NCBI GenBank assembly: GCA_003313425.1
Contig: NHZP01000006.1
Coordinates: 248,001-312,000, forward strand
Length of the DNA stretch: 64,000 bases
Source: Pseudopyrenochaeta lycopersici
Taxonomy: Eukaryota; Ascomycota; Dothideomycetes; Pleosporales; Pseudopyrenochaetaceae
Direction: 5' to 3'
In this document: positions 42,497 through 54,631 of the stretch, one piece after another
Layout: each line of letters starts with the position of its first letter
How positions within the stretch are numbered: position 1 is the stretch's first letter
Translations under genes and position numbers: made by a program
The notes under the pieces: generated by a model
Seen by the model: only the letters and a program-made list of their open reading frames with translations
Told to the model about the DNA's origin: nothing
The model's database searches: none

Positions 42497-45096
42497 GCGG
42501 GACGGACCATAAGAGGAGGGAAAAATTAATGGGTATATCGATAGAAAGTGATGAGTAAACGGTCTTTTATCTATACATATATTTTTTGGAAAGTTTCATG
42601 ATTATTGTCAATTTGTTGTACGGTGTTGTGAGTCGACGAATCACCACGACCCTACTGATTCCACGACTTATGTGCGCTCTTTCCTCTTTTTGGAGCTTGT
42701 GAATGGATACGGAAAGCTGCCCTTCGTCAGTGTGAATGAGCGTCTCTCGGTCATTCTGAACATCCTGGTAATGAGCAATCAGGCTTTTCACCCATTAGTG
42801 ACCGTGTGGTTGTTCAGTGCGTGCCACCGATGCTCTTCTTCAAATGCCTCTACGGTTGGTCCATCTGATATCGTGGGAGTTAATATGATTGAGTTTTCGA
42901 CGGTGACTTTGTTAGCATGCTAAGGTTCATCTAATTGACTTTCTATGTTTATTAAGCTGTGCGCTGGAGTGACCCTCTCGATGGGGTTCGATCACACTGA
43001 CTAGTCTTCATAGGTGTAAGTTTGTGATTACTGGCCTAAAGCCTGCACACCACAGGTAAACAACGCTTGTTGTAGATGGGTAATGTTTGAAGAGTTTTCG
43101 TGTTGCTCGTTCTGCCGTGCTTGTGGTTACAAGGTAATGGACTAAGCTTCTTCCCGCAAGTGCCACCTGGAGGCCTGAAGTTTATCTGAAAGTATCCTGC
43201 TTTTTTGGGTATCAACGGTCGCAAGCTCGACAGGCCTATCACTACATCCGTGCCTCGACAATTCTTTGCAGTAACAAGTCCGAAAATCTCGTCATTTATG
43301 GAATACCGCGGCTGCCCATGTCGATCATCTGGTGGGAGGTTTCACAAATTGATAGCGGCGGCCAGGACCGTCCTCCCCGTCTTCCCAGCCACTATGAAAT
43401 CATGCATTGTCTCAACCGTTTTGGCTTCTGATGATCTCTTACATCACCGGGTCAACGTCGATGCCATGCGCGCTTCCAATGTCTTTCCAAGTGCAGCAGG
43501 TCTTGCGCCACTCTGCACTTGGGTTCAACGTCGTCGCTTGGAATAAGGTTTCCCGCACCCTTGTGCTCATGGTTGAACAGCGTCAGCTAAGGGGAATGTG
43601 CCCACGCATGCAGTATCACTGCGCATTTTCGCAGGACTTGACGCGCGGATGCCTGGACCTGGCTGCATATTGATAACTTTCTTGTCTTTCAAGCAGTGTG
43701 TTTCACGGTTTTTGGGCGTGGTACGGAACAGTGCCTTTCTCCACACTCTAGAGCCAGGATGATGAATTGTCAGGCGCAGATGGAGAAGAATCCATAGTTG
43801 ACCAGCAGCGGTTTGACGCGTTTGAAACTGGTGGCGAGTCATCAGGTGGGCATAAGGTGAGCAAGGCGCTCAGGCACCACGACCTTCATGCGGCACCCCT
43901 GTCACGCTACCGCAGAAGGCCGACGCCTCAATACATCAGTTCCACGTGCCTGCTGGACTGAAATTCAAGATCATCGGGATCAGCCTGGACGTTCATGCGA
44001 GCACGTTCTTTTCAGCTTGATCTCTTTTTCAGCTTTGGTGAAGGCAGAATTCCTGTCCCATCATACTCGCATATATTTTACCGCGTGTATTGGAGTGGTG
44101 CCATCTTTATCAATATGTTTTCCGTCGCCAAGGACATCCTGGAATGAAACATCTCGGGGGAACTACGCTTGATAGCTTTCATAGCATTGAAAAGCGTCAC
44201 TTTAGAAACATGAAACAGCTGCAGAGGGCCAAGTACTCTCAGACTTGCATATCAGCCAGTATTCGAGTCGCATGGCTCGCTTGATTGCCGCGCTCTCAGG
44301 TAAGGCCAGGATTCTGAGTTATGCTTCGATGTCTTCTCACAGTGTTTGCCATCTTGAATAAGGGATCATCTTCCACGAGCAAGTCTTTTTTCAAGGATGG
44401 CTCTTAGATATGCAAGCAATTCAGGGATCCAGATGATTTCCGTCTGCGGCTGCCACGGGTGTGGGGTTGCGGTTCACGGGGTGAAGGGTGAATGCATGTC
44501 GAAATTAGCCGACACTAAGACCATATACGTTTCTGTCCCCAAAGTCAAGCATGGCGTTGCGCCACTATTCGGCCAGAGTTTCGATTCGGCCCAAACTTTG
44601 GACGCTTCTGACTGAGTCTAGCCCATTATTACGTCGAAATCATGGTTCAGTTATAAGTGTGCATGTACCCTGCATGATGCCCTCCAGTATGAATTGCCAC
44701 AGAACAGGCTCATCCATCCATTTGATTAGTGAATTCCCTACTCGTGGGCAGAGGCATGGCTATCCTCGAGATCGCTCATGACATTTCCTTACCCATCGCC
44801 ACCGGTAATAATTAGGTATCTAGAAAGTAGCCATTCGCCCTGGACGCACTGACCCTCATATGCTATAGGTCCAATATTCTCATTGTGCTGATGAGGGTGG
44901 CATAGCGGTTACACGGCCTTCGCTTTTTCAGCTTCCGAGATAACACTCCAAATTCATAATGCTTGAAGAGCAATCAAGTAGCGCAGCCGCCCCGGATTCA
45001 AGTCCCGCAGCCTTCTTCTCGGTATTCCCAAAGTGCACCACGAAAGGATCACATGTGAGAGACCGTAGCATGAGTGTGAGCGGAAACCCCTAGAGC
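42497..45096. other. 2.6-kb stretch without a supportable gene
   Basis: Only short, mutually overlapping frames without motifs (for example 43205-43546 and 43888-44172). A tRNA A-box-like TGGCATAGCGG near 44890 and a B-box-like GGATTCAAGTCC near 44995 were tested and do not fold as a tRNA. No repeat copies of this stretch occur elsewhere in the window. Confidence 0.4.
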
Positions 45097-46802
45097 ATGT
45101 ATGAAAAAATAATTACTAACGCCCTTCGTAAGCAGGAAGAAGATAAACTATCCAACCGCAGCTCTGGTCTCACAGCGTTACCGAGATGGGACAGTTCACG
45201 GAATCCGGATCGACCCAGGTCTGCAATTCCATTTCCCGGTAGAATACATAACGGCCACATGCGGATTAGTAGCAAGAACAGCCAAGCCCCGATGTTTGAA
45301 GAAGATTCAGCCAGAAAGGAAGCTGGACTATTCGGTGCAATGACAGGTGCGGAAGTTCATCGCTCAGGAAGCAATAGATCGGGTGTCAAAACACCGTTGC
45401 TATCTAGTCCACGTAGAGTCGACTCGTGGGTAAAACGTCACTCTCGCAGTATGGTATGGTTGGTTGCGGTGTTAATTGCACTTCTCATTCTAGCAATTAT
45501 ACTGGGCGCGGTACTGGGTACTTTGATCAAACCAGGCCATTCAAGCACACTGCCACAAATCACAGAGTTTCCTGCGGGAACAGTACCAACACCAACCACA
45601 ACACAGCCAACAGCGTCGCCAACAGGAACAAGATTACCACGGCCGGAAGGCCTTCTTGCCTCCATTGCAGTGACTGGATGGACAATTCCTGGGCCCGCAG
45701 GTTACAACAGCATTTGGCTGTTCTGGCAAAATAAGGAGGGATTTCTATCTCGTGCTGCGTACAATTCAAGTACAGGCAATTGGACGAGGGTGACAAATTT
45801 CGCAAAGGCCAAAGACGGTACTCCTCTTGCTGCGGCTGCGGTAAATCTTGATTACTACGCCACCCAGGAGGTATGTTTGACTTCCTTGATGTCCAATGTA
45901 TGCTCACATTTCCGCATCATAGGCTTATTCCTTTCCTGCTGGAGAATACCAAGCAAGCGTTGCGTACCTTGATAGCAAAAGTAAGCAGCCTTTTTTTCTA
46001 GCCGCATAAGTTATCCGCTCAAACATATCATAGATTATCTTAAAGAATGGGCATTCTCTGATACTGGGCCTGAGATCGGACATGCTGGATCCCTTGACGA
46101 GCAGCATGAGATCGCACATGAGGAGACACAACTTGGTTTTTACTGGCCCAAGATCGTCTACCAAGGTATGTCCGGCGAGATACGGGCATCATCGTTTGAG
46201 TGCTACCGCAAGGATCAGTGCTGGCATCAAGGGGTACTAGATACTGGGACCCCGAGAAATGGAACTCCGCTCGTCTTATCACCTTCTGGGAATAACCTAT
46301 CGTCTACCGCGTTGTTCTACCAGGAAGAAGACGGTAGCTCCGTATATTTCACTAAGAATAGCAAACAAGAAGACCAAGTTTGGTCAAACGGTCAGCATGA
46401 TAACACTCCATTAGAGGCCAAAACTGATAGCAAACAGCAGCTTTCTCTTACCGCATACCCTCAAATGCCTCAATCGCGTCTTTCTCCACAACCCGCTCCA
46501 GTAACCCCGCCGACGAATCCCTAAATAAATATCTCCTTTGGCAGGACACAAATGGTACAATACAAATGAGTTGGACAGATAACGACGATGGCTGGAAAGG
46601 TCCTGTCACATATCCTGCATTTGCGGGCGCAGACAAGAATACTGCGTTGACCTGTTTGACTGCTCCTACTTTCCCAGGCTTTCCCTTGCAGGTGGGGACT
46701 GAGTTGTCCAGGTGTTATTTTCAGACCGGCCTGGCGCTGCGTGAAGTGAGCTTTGATGGGAAATCCTGGAATGTTGTCGGGGTGGTGCCGATTGACTTTT
46801 AG
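45097..46802 (+). CDS. membrane-anchored fucose-lectin-like protein
   Basis: Exons 45097-45870, 45923-45980, 46034-46390 and about 46438-46802 encode 517 aa. The last acceptor may instead be at 46440, one residue shorter. The basic N-terminal region is cytoplasmic, one membrane span follows (about 119-147, V-A-V-L-I-A-L-L-I-L-A-I-I-L-G), then a Pro/Thr stalk and a beta-propeller-like domain. Its repeats keep the fucose-lectin pattern of a strand ending in W followed by Q-D/N-x-x-G: W-L-F-W-Q-N-K-E-G, L-F-Y-Q-E-E-D-G, Y-L-L-W-Q-D-T-N-G. Two A/S-D-x-x-W type ends (N-W-T-R-V, S-W-N-V-V-G-V-V-P) are also seen. Proteins of this layout are common in Dothideomycetes. Sugar binding at the surface is inferred, and the third intron is the least certain. 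Confidence 0.72.
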
Positions 46803-47440
46803 CAGCCACGATGAACCCGTCAAAATTATATCACCATATCCATTTGGATGGTGTAACCTTCCTGTTATCGACAAGCAGAGAGAAATATCGAGAAGCGGTA
46901 ATATTTAATGCGCTTCGATGAGATGAGACGGACCTTGTTCACTGCGGCGAAGTTGCCGATATGTTCAAAGGCGTAGCGGTGAAGGCTGAAGGTCCTTCCC
47001 TTCCGGTCTGTTGACCTCGCGAAAGTTGCCGTTACAGAGAGACAGCTGTATCTGGTCCTAGTAGAGTATTCCCAGAACAAGAATTCAGCAGTGGAGGCAG
47101 GCGCCCTGTAGGGCCGATCTACCCCAGACTTGCTAAGCCTCAACACGTTAGCAAGTGGAGCTACCCACGTCACTTATGAATATCAACCCAGAATCGTCCG
47201 CGTGCTTGGACGCACGCACCGTTGATGTGCTTGAGCGGTGAAATTTCTCCACTTGAGTTTTAACCAAGCTTGTTTCTTTCTCCTTTTGATTCAATCACAT
47301 TGTGCCTGCAGTCGTTTGTTGCACATCATACCATTCGGACTCACTCCATGTTGACGGAGCGCCTGCAAAATTGAAAATTTTCTGGTGTCGGGGACAATGA
47401 GCGTGGAATTAAGCATCAATCTCGGACGAACGAATACGCG
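46803..47440. other. intergenic, nothing seen
   Basis: 638 bp between two plus-strand genes, with no motif-bearing frame. Confidence 0.5.
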
Positions 47441-48830
47441 ATGGCGTCGTTGTCAATGAGCGCTGTTGCAAGCGCAACTACATCTGCCTTGCCCTGGGAA
47501 ACTACGCCGGCCCAAGGCGCGCTTGACTCTGCTGGCGCTGGTATTACTGGAGGTAATCCACAGTCATCTCCACAAGGTTGAATTTTGCCATCTAACAACC
47601 TTGTTTATAGGCTACACAGGTGATTCTCTTCCACTTCAAATCATTATCGCCTTCTTTCTCGGCCTATCCCTTTACAATGCTCTTGAACTCATTGTTTTGG
47701 TGTTTGTTACGTTTCAGAGATACCGTGGACTATACTTCTGGAGTCTGGTAATATCAGCTTTTGGTATCATACCGTACTCCCTAGGTTTTATTATCAAATT
47801 CTTTCAGTTGCTGGATCCAAATCAAGATGAGGGGTATTTGGCCGTTGTCTTACTCACACTGGGGTGGTATCCCATGGTCACTGGTAGGTGAATGAGGTAG
47901 ACATTGAGCAAAGGGGAGAATTGTGTCCGTTGACTGTAATTTGTAGGTCAATCCGTGGTCCTATGGTCGCGTTTACACCTTGTTACAAACTCGCGGCGCA
48001 TCCTTCGATGGACCCTCTACATGATCATCACCAACGCGTTGGTCTTACACTCCATTACCACGGTCCTCACTTTTGCATCAAACTCAAATTCTCTCACTCG
48101 CACAACGCTGGGGCGCTTCGTAAGAGGGTACTCCATCATGGAGAAGATACAGATGGTGGGGTTCTTTCTCCAAGAGGCGGTCTTATCCATCATCTATATC
48201 CGCGAGACAGTTCGATTGTTAAGATTGTCTGAGTGTGTGCAAGATGATGTCCAAAGTTTTGATGACGGAGTCGGGGCCGGAACTTTGAGAAGCGCCAATG
48301 TGCGGAAAACGATGTATCAGCTGCTCACCATCAACGTCATCATCATCGCCATGGATCTTGCGCTTCTTGGTGTCGAGTTCGCAAATTTGTATCTGATCGA
48401 AACAACACTAAAGGGTGTTGTATACTCGGTCAAACTCAAACTCGAATTTGCCGTCCTAGGAAAGTTAGTGCAGCTCGTCCGCGATCGCACCAGTTCGGAC
48501 AACAACTCTGACCCCCCTCGACATGGCAGTGGAGAACGTCGAGTGGGCTCTACCGGCCTCACGCTTGAGAAAACAAATACCGATACAACTGGTAGAGGAG
48601 GTGCACTCATGAATGGCAGTCCGCTCGGCCACGACTTTGGAAACCAGCATTTCCCGAACTTTGTTGATCCGAGTAGAGTAAGCGGAGACGTAACACATGC
48701 AGACGGAGCAAATGCAGATGATGGATGGGAAACAAGGGTCAGCGAGAATGGGGAGAGATGGCGGCGACGAACGAGGTTCAATCGCGAGAGCTGGATTGAA
48801 GAAGAGATGGACAAATACAACATTGGATGA
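47441..48830 (+). CDS. seven-helix DUF7703 membrane protein, 422 aa
   Basis: Exons 47441-47552, 47611-47883 and 47947-48830 (introns 58 and 63 bp, both phase 1). After a Ser/Thr/Ala-rich N-terminus of about 40 residues come seven hydrophobic segments (near 45-70, 77-100, 108-130, 140-163, 180-205, 235-260, 265-290; boundaries approximate). A long, charged, Gly/Asp-rich cytoplasmic tail (about 295-422) follows. The segment S-V-V-L-W-S-R-L-H-L-V and the sixth-helix region match fungal proteins annotated as DUF7703. The topology resembles the rhodopsin-like and PTH11-like seven-helix families, but the CFEM ectodomain is absent. A receptor role is a guess. Confidence 0.8.
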
Positions 48831-49505
48831 AGCGCTTAGTTCTGCGAAAGGACTTCAAATGAAGCTTTGACAAGCACGAAAGTAACGAGTATGGATTTGA
48901 CGATGCGACCGCCATACGATGACTGTTCGTGGCAGCATCGGACGCTGATTACGCCGCCATGCTCAACATAATGTCAACCAGACATGACGCATTACAGATG
49001 ACCACACGGTTTTGCACCAATACGGAATTCAATTCGGGTTGGTCGGACGCATGTCTGTCCGTTTCCCAGCTCAGTAGAGTAAGCGGCAACGCTTGGTAAG
49101 CAAGAGCGTGCACTCAACATGGTTTTGTCCTATTCGGGAAGGCTGGCACAGTTTGGCGAATAACGTGGGTTATTAGTGGAGTACTTCCTTAATTTTTCCA
49201 ACGGGAAGACTTTACATTAAATTCCTACCCTGTCTGCAGTACCTTGGTATTGTCAGCGGTAACTACTATTGTCTTGGCTCCTTAACAATTCCGGCCAGCC
49301 TTGGTTCTGCAAGGGAGACGATAACAGACGCGAGAATGCCGCGGCTTGGCGGTCAGCTTACGTCTTCACGAGCCTTGGGCGTCGTCAAACTTGACAAAGA
49401 ATAGGTGATTGACTTCGCTTATATCAATGTGAACTGGAGCAATCTTTTCCCACTTAATTCCATCTTCAACCTAGTTCAGTTGTACTGAGTAATTTCAACT
49501 AGAAT
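48831..49505. other. intergenic, nothing seen
   Basis: 675 bp with the promoter of the P450 gene at its right end. No gene seen. Confidence 0.5.
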
Positions 49506-51364
49506 ATGGACTATATCAACGCTGTGCAGATGTTGAACTCTTTCGCCATCGCCATCACTTGGGCACTCTTCGTGGTAACCTTCATACTTTATAGATGGCT
49601 TCTACCTAAGCCCATTCCCGGGATACCGTTCAACCCGGAGGCGACGAAATCGGTATTTGGCGATATCCCGTCCATGCTCAATCACCTCAAGACACACAAA
49701 ACTGTATCGGACTGGGTTTTGGGTCACACCATTAGACACAACTCTCCTATTGTACAGGTCTTCGCAAATCTGTTTGGGAAACCATGGGTTGTCATCAGCG
49801 ACTATCGTGAAGCTCAGGTATGGGAGAAGTGCGTTACTATTGGCGATTGATTGCTTAAAATCCTTAGGACATTTTAATGCGGCGTAACAAAGAGTTTGAC
49901 AAACCGGATTTGCTCAGCAACATTTTCTGGGGTCTGAATCCAGATCACCACCTAGTGAAGGCGTCGAACGATGAGTTTCGATCACAGCGCAAGCTCATGC
50001 AGGATCTCATGTCTCCCGCATTCCTCAACGAAATTGCTGCACCCCAACTTCATGACAATTTCATGGACTTGATCAAACTGTGGAAGGAGAAAATGCGTCT
50101 TAGCCAAGGTCGCCCTTTCACAGTAAAGGAAGATGTCTACGATACGGCACTGGAGGCAATTTGGGCAGCCGTTTTTGGTATTGAGGAGACTGCTACCATT
50201 ACGCGCAACCAGATCGACTTGTTATCTCCAATGGAACACCATACACTCATGTCAGTAGCCGATGAAGAATCGACGTTCCCACGGGCACCAGCACCAGCAG
50301 CCTTCGAGGCAATCCTACGATTGACTGACAACTTCGAGCATATACTCAAGTCTCCATTCCCCAAGCTCCAGGGCTTTATGATGCGCTACATGCCCTCTAT
50401 CAGTAGATTATTGAAGCTTAAGGATGATGTAATTATGAGCCAAATATCCAAGGCTGAAGAAAGGTTGGCAAGTGCCAAAGACAACGGAGGGAAGATCTCG
50501 AGCGCCGTGGATCACATGTTACGTAGAGAATCAATGGCTGCAGAGCGACAAAAAAGATCACCAGACTATCAATCAAAGGTGATGGTTGCAGAGGTAAGCT
50601 AATAAATGATCTAGCGCGTTTCATTGAGAACATATGCTGACGATATGGACTAATATCTACAGCTCTTCGGACTGCTCATCGCCGGCCACGATACAACGTC
50701 AACCACCCTCCTATGGGCGATCAAAATTCTTGCAGAGAACCAGGACGTCCAGCAGAAACTCCGCTCAGAACTTCGGTGCTCCCTCGCGGCCGCGCATTCA
50801 CAAGCCAGAGTCCCCAACCCACAAGAGATCGCAACAACACAGATCCCCTACCTCGATGCATGCCTTGAGGAACTTATACGTTGCTCAGAAACTGCAATGA
50901 TCCCGTCCCGATGTGCAACCAAAGATACTGTTATTCTTGGACATGTTATACCAAAGGGAACAATGGTTTTGTTTATGGCTAGCGGGGGCGGTACTTTAAG
51001 ACCCTCCTTTAAGATTGACGACAGACTGCGAAGCCAATCCTACCGCGATGCAGACGGCGGCAAGGTAGGCGTCTGGGACAGCGAGGGTATTGAAAAGTTC
51101 AACCCCGAGCGATGGCTAGTACATGACAAGGATACAGGTGCGAAGGTCTTTGACTCGCTGGCAGGGCCTCATTTGCTTTTTGGATTGGGCCCGAGGGCTT
51201 GTTTTGGACGTAAATTGGCATATTTAGAACTCAGGTTGGCGATTGTGCTAATTCTCTGGTCGTTTGAGTTACAGCCTGTGCCGGAGAAGTACGCGAGTTG
51301 GGAAGCCATTGATCAGCTGACACACGCCCCCATCCAGGCCTACGTGAAGTTGAATGAGGCGTAG
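49506..51364 (+). CDS. cytochrome P450 monooxygenase
   Basis: Exons 49506-49817, 49868-50593 and 50663-51364 (introns 50 and 69 bp, both phase 0) encode 579 aa. An N-terminal membrane anchor (about 12-32) followed by P-K-P-I-P-G-I-P-F is the microsomal P450 arrangement. The I-helix A-G-H-D-T-T-S starts the third exon (about 353-359), E-E-L-I-R gives the ExxR pair, and F-G-L-G-P-R-A-C-F-G (about 518-527) has the heme-ligand Cys with all consensus positions. E-K-F-N-P-E-R-W is the PERF-like motif. The protein oxidises a small lipophilic substrate using a reductase partner at the ER; the substrate is unknown. It is convergent with the GMC oxidoreductase, with 299 bp between stops. Confidence 0.93.
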
Positions 51365-51663
51365 AGCAAGTAGCATGAAGTAAGATTAAAAGCAAAACCA
51401 ATAAATCAACACTTCAGTTACTCTCAAGATGCGACTAGCGCTGCTAGCACGTTCCCGGATAACATCTGAGCCAAATTGTGCGTGAGGATGTAACTCCTAT
51501 AATCCCTCTTCTTCTAATGTTCTTGGCTCGTTACATATTCAGTCGTATTTGGTCGCATTATAGCCAAAATGATATACTGTTTCAGGCAATACAGAAGCAA
51601 CTCTCTCAAGTTTCTGATCGTATACATTCGAGACAAAGTTTCATCCTTACATATTTGCTATCC

Positions 51664-53742
51664 TTAACCACTCGCAACAATCAGATCCGCAGCTTTCTCG
51701 GCAACAGCATACACTGTGCTACTTGTGTGCGTGCCTGGAATCAACGGCATAATACTCGCGTCTATGACTCTCAATCCTTGCACACCATGTACTCTCAGAT
51801 CTAGCCCAACAACACCACCTCGTTCCACGGGTCCAAGACTAGCGGTTCCCACAGGATGGTAAAAGCTAGGACTCATTGAGCGCTTCAGCCAGGCTGTCCA
51901 CTGCTCGTCGGTTTGCACACTCGAACCTGGGGTCTGCTCAGATGGACCGAGAGCACGAGCTGATGGCGTAGTGTATAGCTTCCGGAGAATTTTTGCACCA
52001 TGAATGGAGAGCGTTATATCAAGGGGGTTTGTGAACGTACGATAATTAACTAGTGGCTCAGCAAGTGGGTCTTTTGGATCAAGATTCACTGTACCTCTCG
52101 AAAGAGGCTTGAGAAATGCGATCATATTGCCGTATCCAATAGGATACTCAAATGTGGCGGCATTATCGGAGGCTAAAAGGCTCTTCAGTGCAGTGAGTTG
52201 GTGAGCGTAGCCTTCGGCGACAGTGGGATGCGTGTTCGGTGGGAGGTATGCCGTGGGCGATTGATCAGCTATTGCAGAGAGGATAGCTGGGGTTGAATTT
52301 GTGAGAAGGGTCAAGGGAAGGAAAGCGGCAGAGTTGCCGCCAGATAATGTTAGTGGTCCTGCGGTTTGTAAACCCCTAGTGCTAGCGTAAATTTTTGAAT
52401 CAGCATACCCGTCTTGTTCTCTGCGTACTGGCGCTGCGCTTCCTGCATGAGCGTTCGATTCATGAACATCTGATCTGGCCCAGGAGGTGGTTTCGCCACT
52501 ATATCTCATTTAGTAATGTCGCAGACTATTCTTTATAATGACAATAACTCACGATTATAGAATATGTTGAGCAGAGCATGGTCCTGGAAATTCTGGCCAA
52601 CACCCGGTAATTCCACCTTGACGCCAACTTTCGCTGCAGTCAGTACGTCTTTTGGGCCAACACCACTTCTCTGCAGAATTCCTGGCGTATGTATGGCACC
52701 AGCGGCGAGAATCACCTCTTTTTTGCTGACAATATCAACGGGAGAGGCATTTTTCCCATCGATGGCCTGGATCTTGACGCCGACAGCCTGCCATTTCCGC
52801 TTATTATCCACATTTTCCTGAAGCAAAACCTCAGTGACTTTATGCCCAACGAGAAGATGATAATTTTGGCGTGTCGCAGCAGGATCGTAGTGACCAGTTC
52901 GAGCATACGAGCGAGTCTGCGTCTTTGGATCCTGTGAACTGGGAAGCCAGAAGACTCCGACTGCATCGCCACCTGCACCTTCCTTTGGCGCCGGTGTGCC
53001 AAGTTCTTTCCATGCATTTCGCATGACCTCTGGAGATGTATTAATACAAGAATATTGAATTGATAGACAGGTCTCACTTTCGCTCGGCCATTGGAACGGC
53101 GGATAGCTGGCGTGAATACCTCCGCTTCCCCCATACGCAGCTTCGATATCATAGGTATATCCGTACTTTTCAGCATCCATTGCCGAAGGAGGTGTAAATA
53201 TAGTGCTCTATACAGCGTTAGTTTAACTTCTTCTAAATTCGTTGTATACGCGCCTTCCTGAAGTACGGCAACAGTCCATCCCAATTCCACCCAGCATCGG
53301 TGTACTCCTTTCCCGCCACCTCGCCCCACGCATCATAGTCTGATTTGCTCCCGCGATCGAACATCTGTGCATTAATTGCAGAACAACCGCCCACGATTTT
53401 CCCAACGGTCACTGTGAAACTTCTATCGTTCAGTCCAGGTTCCGGTTGTGACAGAATTTGAAAAGCATAGTTGCGGTTCGAGACTGTTGCTGCGGGAGTG
53501 AGAACTTCGGTAGTATTGACCAGTTGACCGTATTCCACAACAAGAACGTTGCGGTCGGGGAAGGCCGCCGTAAGGCGGTTGGCAACTGTTAGGCCGGATG
53601 TGCCACCACCAGCTATGATATAGTCGTAGGTGGAAAGCAGTGAGCTTGTGCTTCGTTTTATGACTGCAGGGTTAGCTGTAGCGAACGAGATAAAGATGCA
53701 GGAGTATAAGGTAATCAAAGCGGCAGAAAGAGTTCGATCCAT
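51664..53742 (-). CDS. secreted GMC-family FAD oxidoreductase
   Basis: Five minus-strand exons (53742-53254, 53207-53078, 53029-52553, 52498-52409, 52358-51664) encode 626 aa. A signal peptide (1-23) precedes the FAD-binding I-I-A-G-G-G-T-S-G. G-G-C-S-A-I-N lies in the GMC signature-1 region, and G-A-I-H-T-P-G-I-L-Q-R-S-G is signature 2. Near the C-terminus F-Y-H-P-V-G-T and P-G-T-H-T-S-S-T-V-Y carry the catalytic His pair. Family members oxidise alcohols or sugars extracellularly and make H2O2. Oddities: intron 1 starts GCGCGT rather than GT, although the frame (Y-F-R-K | S-T-I-F-T-P-P) is only right with that junction. Intron 2 (48 bp) is free of stops and in frame, so its retention would be silent. 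Confidence 0.88.
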
Positions 53743-54125
53743 TGTGCGTGTTCAGGAACAATTCAGTTCAAAAGCCAGCTAGATTGCACTGGAAACATGC
53801 TAGATATAAGTATGTAGCTCGGGCAGTTCATAAGCTACTCCATTACCAAATGTGGAAACCTTGGCACCTGATGCTGCTGACATGCTATTGCAACTTCGGT
53901 AGTTCAAACAATAAAGCATGCATTATGTTATACTGTCCATGTCGCATGGCAGTCTTGGGCAATCAATATTTTGGAGAGTTTTGCGGGGAAGCAGGGTTGC
54001 CTGGATTGAGCCTATATGCAGGGCGTCGGCTTGTGTACAGATACGATCCACCATAGCACGCAGCATGGCAACACAAGTTCTAAGTGGTCCTTATTACCGC
54101 GTGAGAAGTGAATTATTACAAAAGC
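53743..54125. other. intergenic, nothing seen
   Basis: 383 bp upstream of the GMC gene and downstream of the DUF3140 gene. No gene seen. Confidence 0.5.
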
Positions 54126-54631
54126 TCAGGCCTTCTGAGCGTCATGGCCCCAGTTCTTCAGACTCTTATAACTCTTGCTGTTGGCGTCCTGTTTCGCCTT
54201 CTCCTCTTGCGCGAGGTGTCTCTTGCAGTACGCAACCACCTTCCTCATATGATCAATGTCATCCTCGCCGTATTTGTTAGGGTCCTTCTTTGGGTTCTTT
54301 TCGAGAATGGTAACGATTTTTCGGCCACTGTCATGCCCGATTGTTTCCCCCGATCCGTCATCCTTGGACCTTAATTTTGTTAGTAGAGGACAAGCGGATA
54401 AGTGATAAGGTTTGAAGAGTGAGGCCAACACTGCCCACAAAGGCAATATAAGGAATAAGGATCTCCAGTACCAGCCTGCTCCAACAGAATCCTCACTACC
54501 AAGCCAATCTTGTAGCTCTTTTGCGGACATGTTTACGAGCTCATTGAACTCCCTTCAGTCGTGATTAGTACACTGGATCATCTCGCCCACACTCCAACTC
54601 ACTCAATGACTGTTTCGTTGTCTTTGACCAT
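54126..54631 (-). CDS. DUF3140 family protein, 117 aa
   Basis: Minus-strand exons 54631-54603, 54552-54472 and 54369-54126. The product begins M-V-K-D-N-E-T-V, then E-F-N-E-L-V-N-M-S, K-E-L-Q-D-W-L, W-S-K-D-D-G-S-G-E-T-I-G-H, R-K-I-V, D-I-D-H-M-R-K-V-V-A-Y-C-K-R-H-L-A-Q, and ends S-L-K-N-W-G-H-D. These are the DUF3140 blocks shared by bacteria and fungi, often seen as small stress-associated DNA-binding-like proteins; the role is unproven. The second intron is 102 bp, has no stop and is a multiple of three. If retained it would insert 34 mostly hydrophobic residues after the Trp. The spliced form matches the family and is preferred. Confidence 0.85.

Noticed and set aside
44885..45015. tRNA-like A box (TGGCATAGCGG) and B box (GGATTCAAGTCC)
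   Set aside because: The T stem and the acceptor stem do not pair in any register I tried, and the distance between the boxes is too long for a normal tRNA. At best it is a decayed SINE-like relic, which cannot be supported here.
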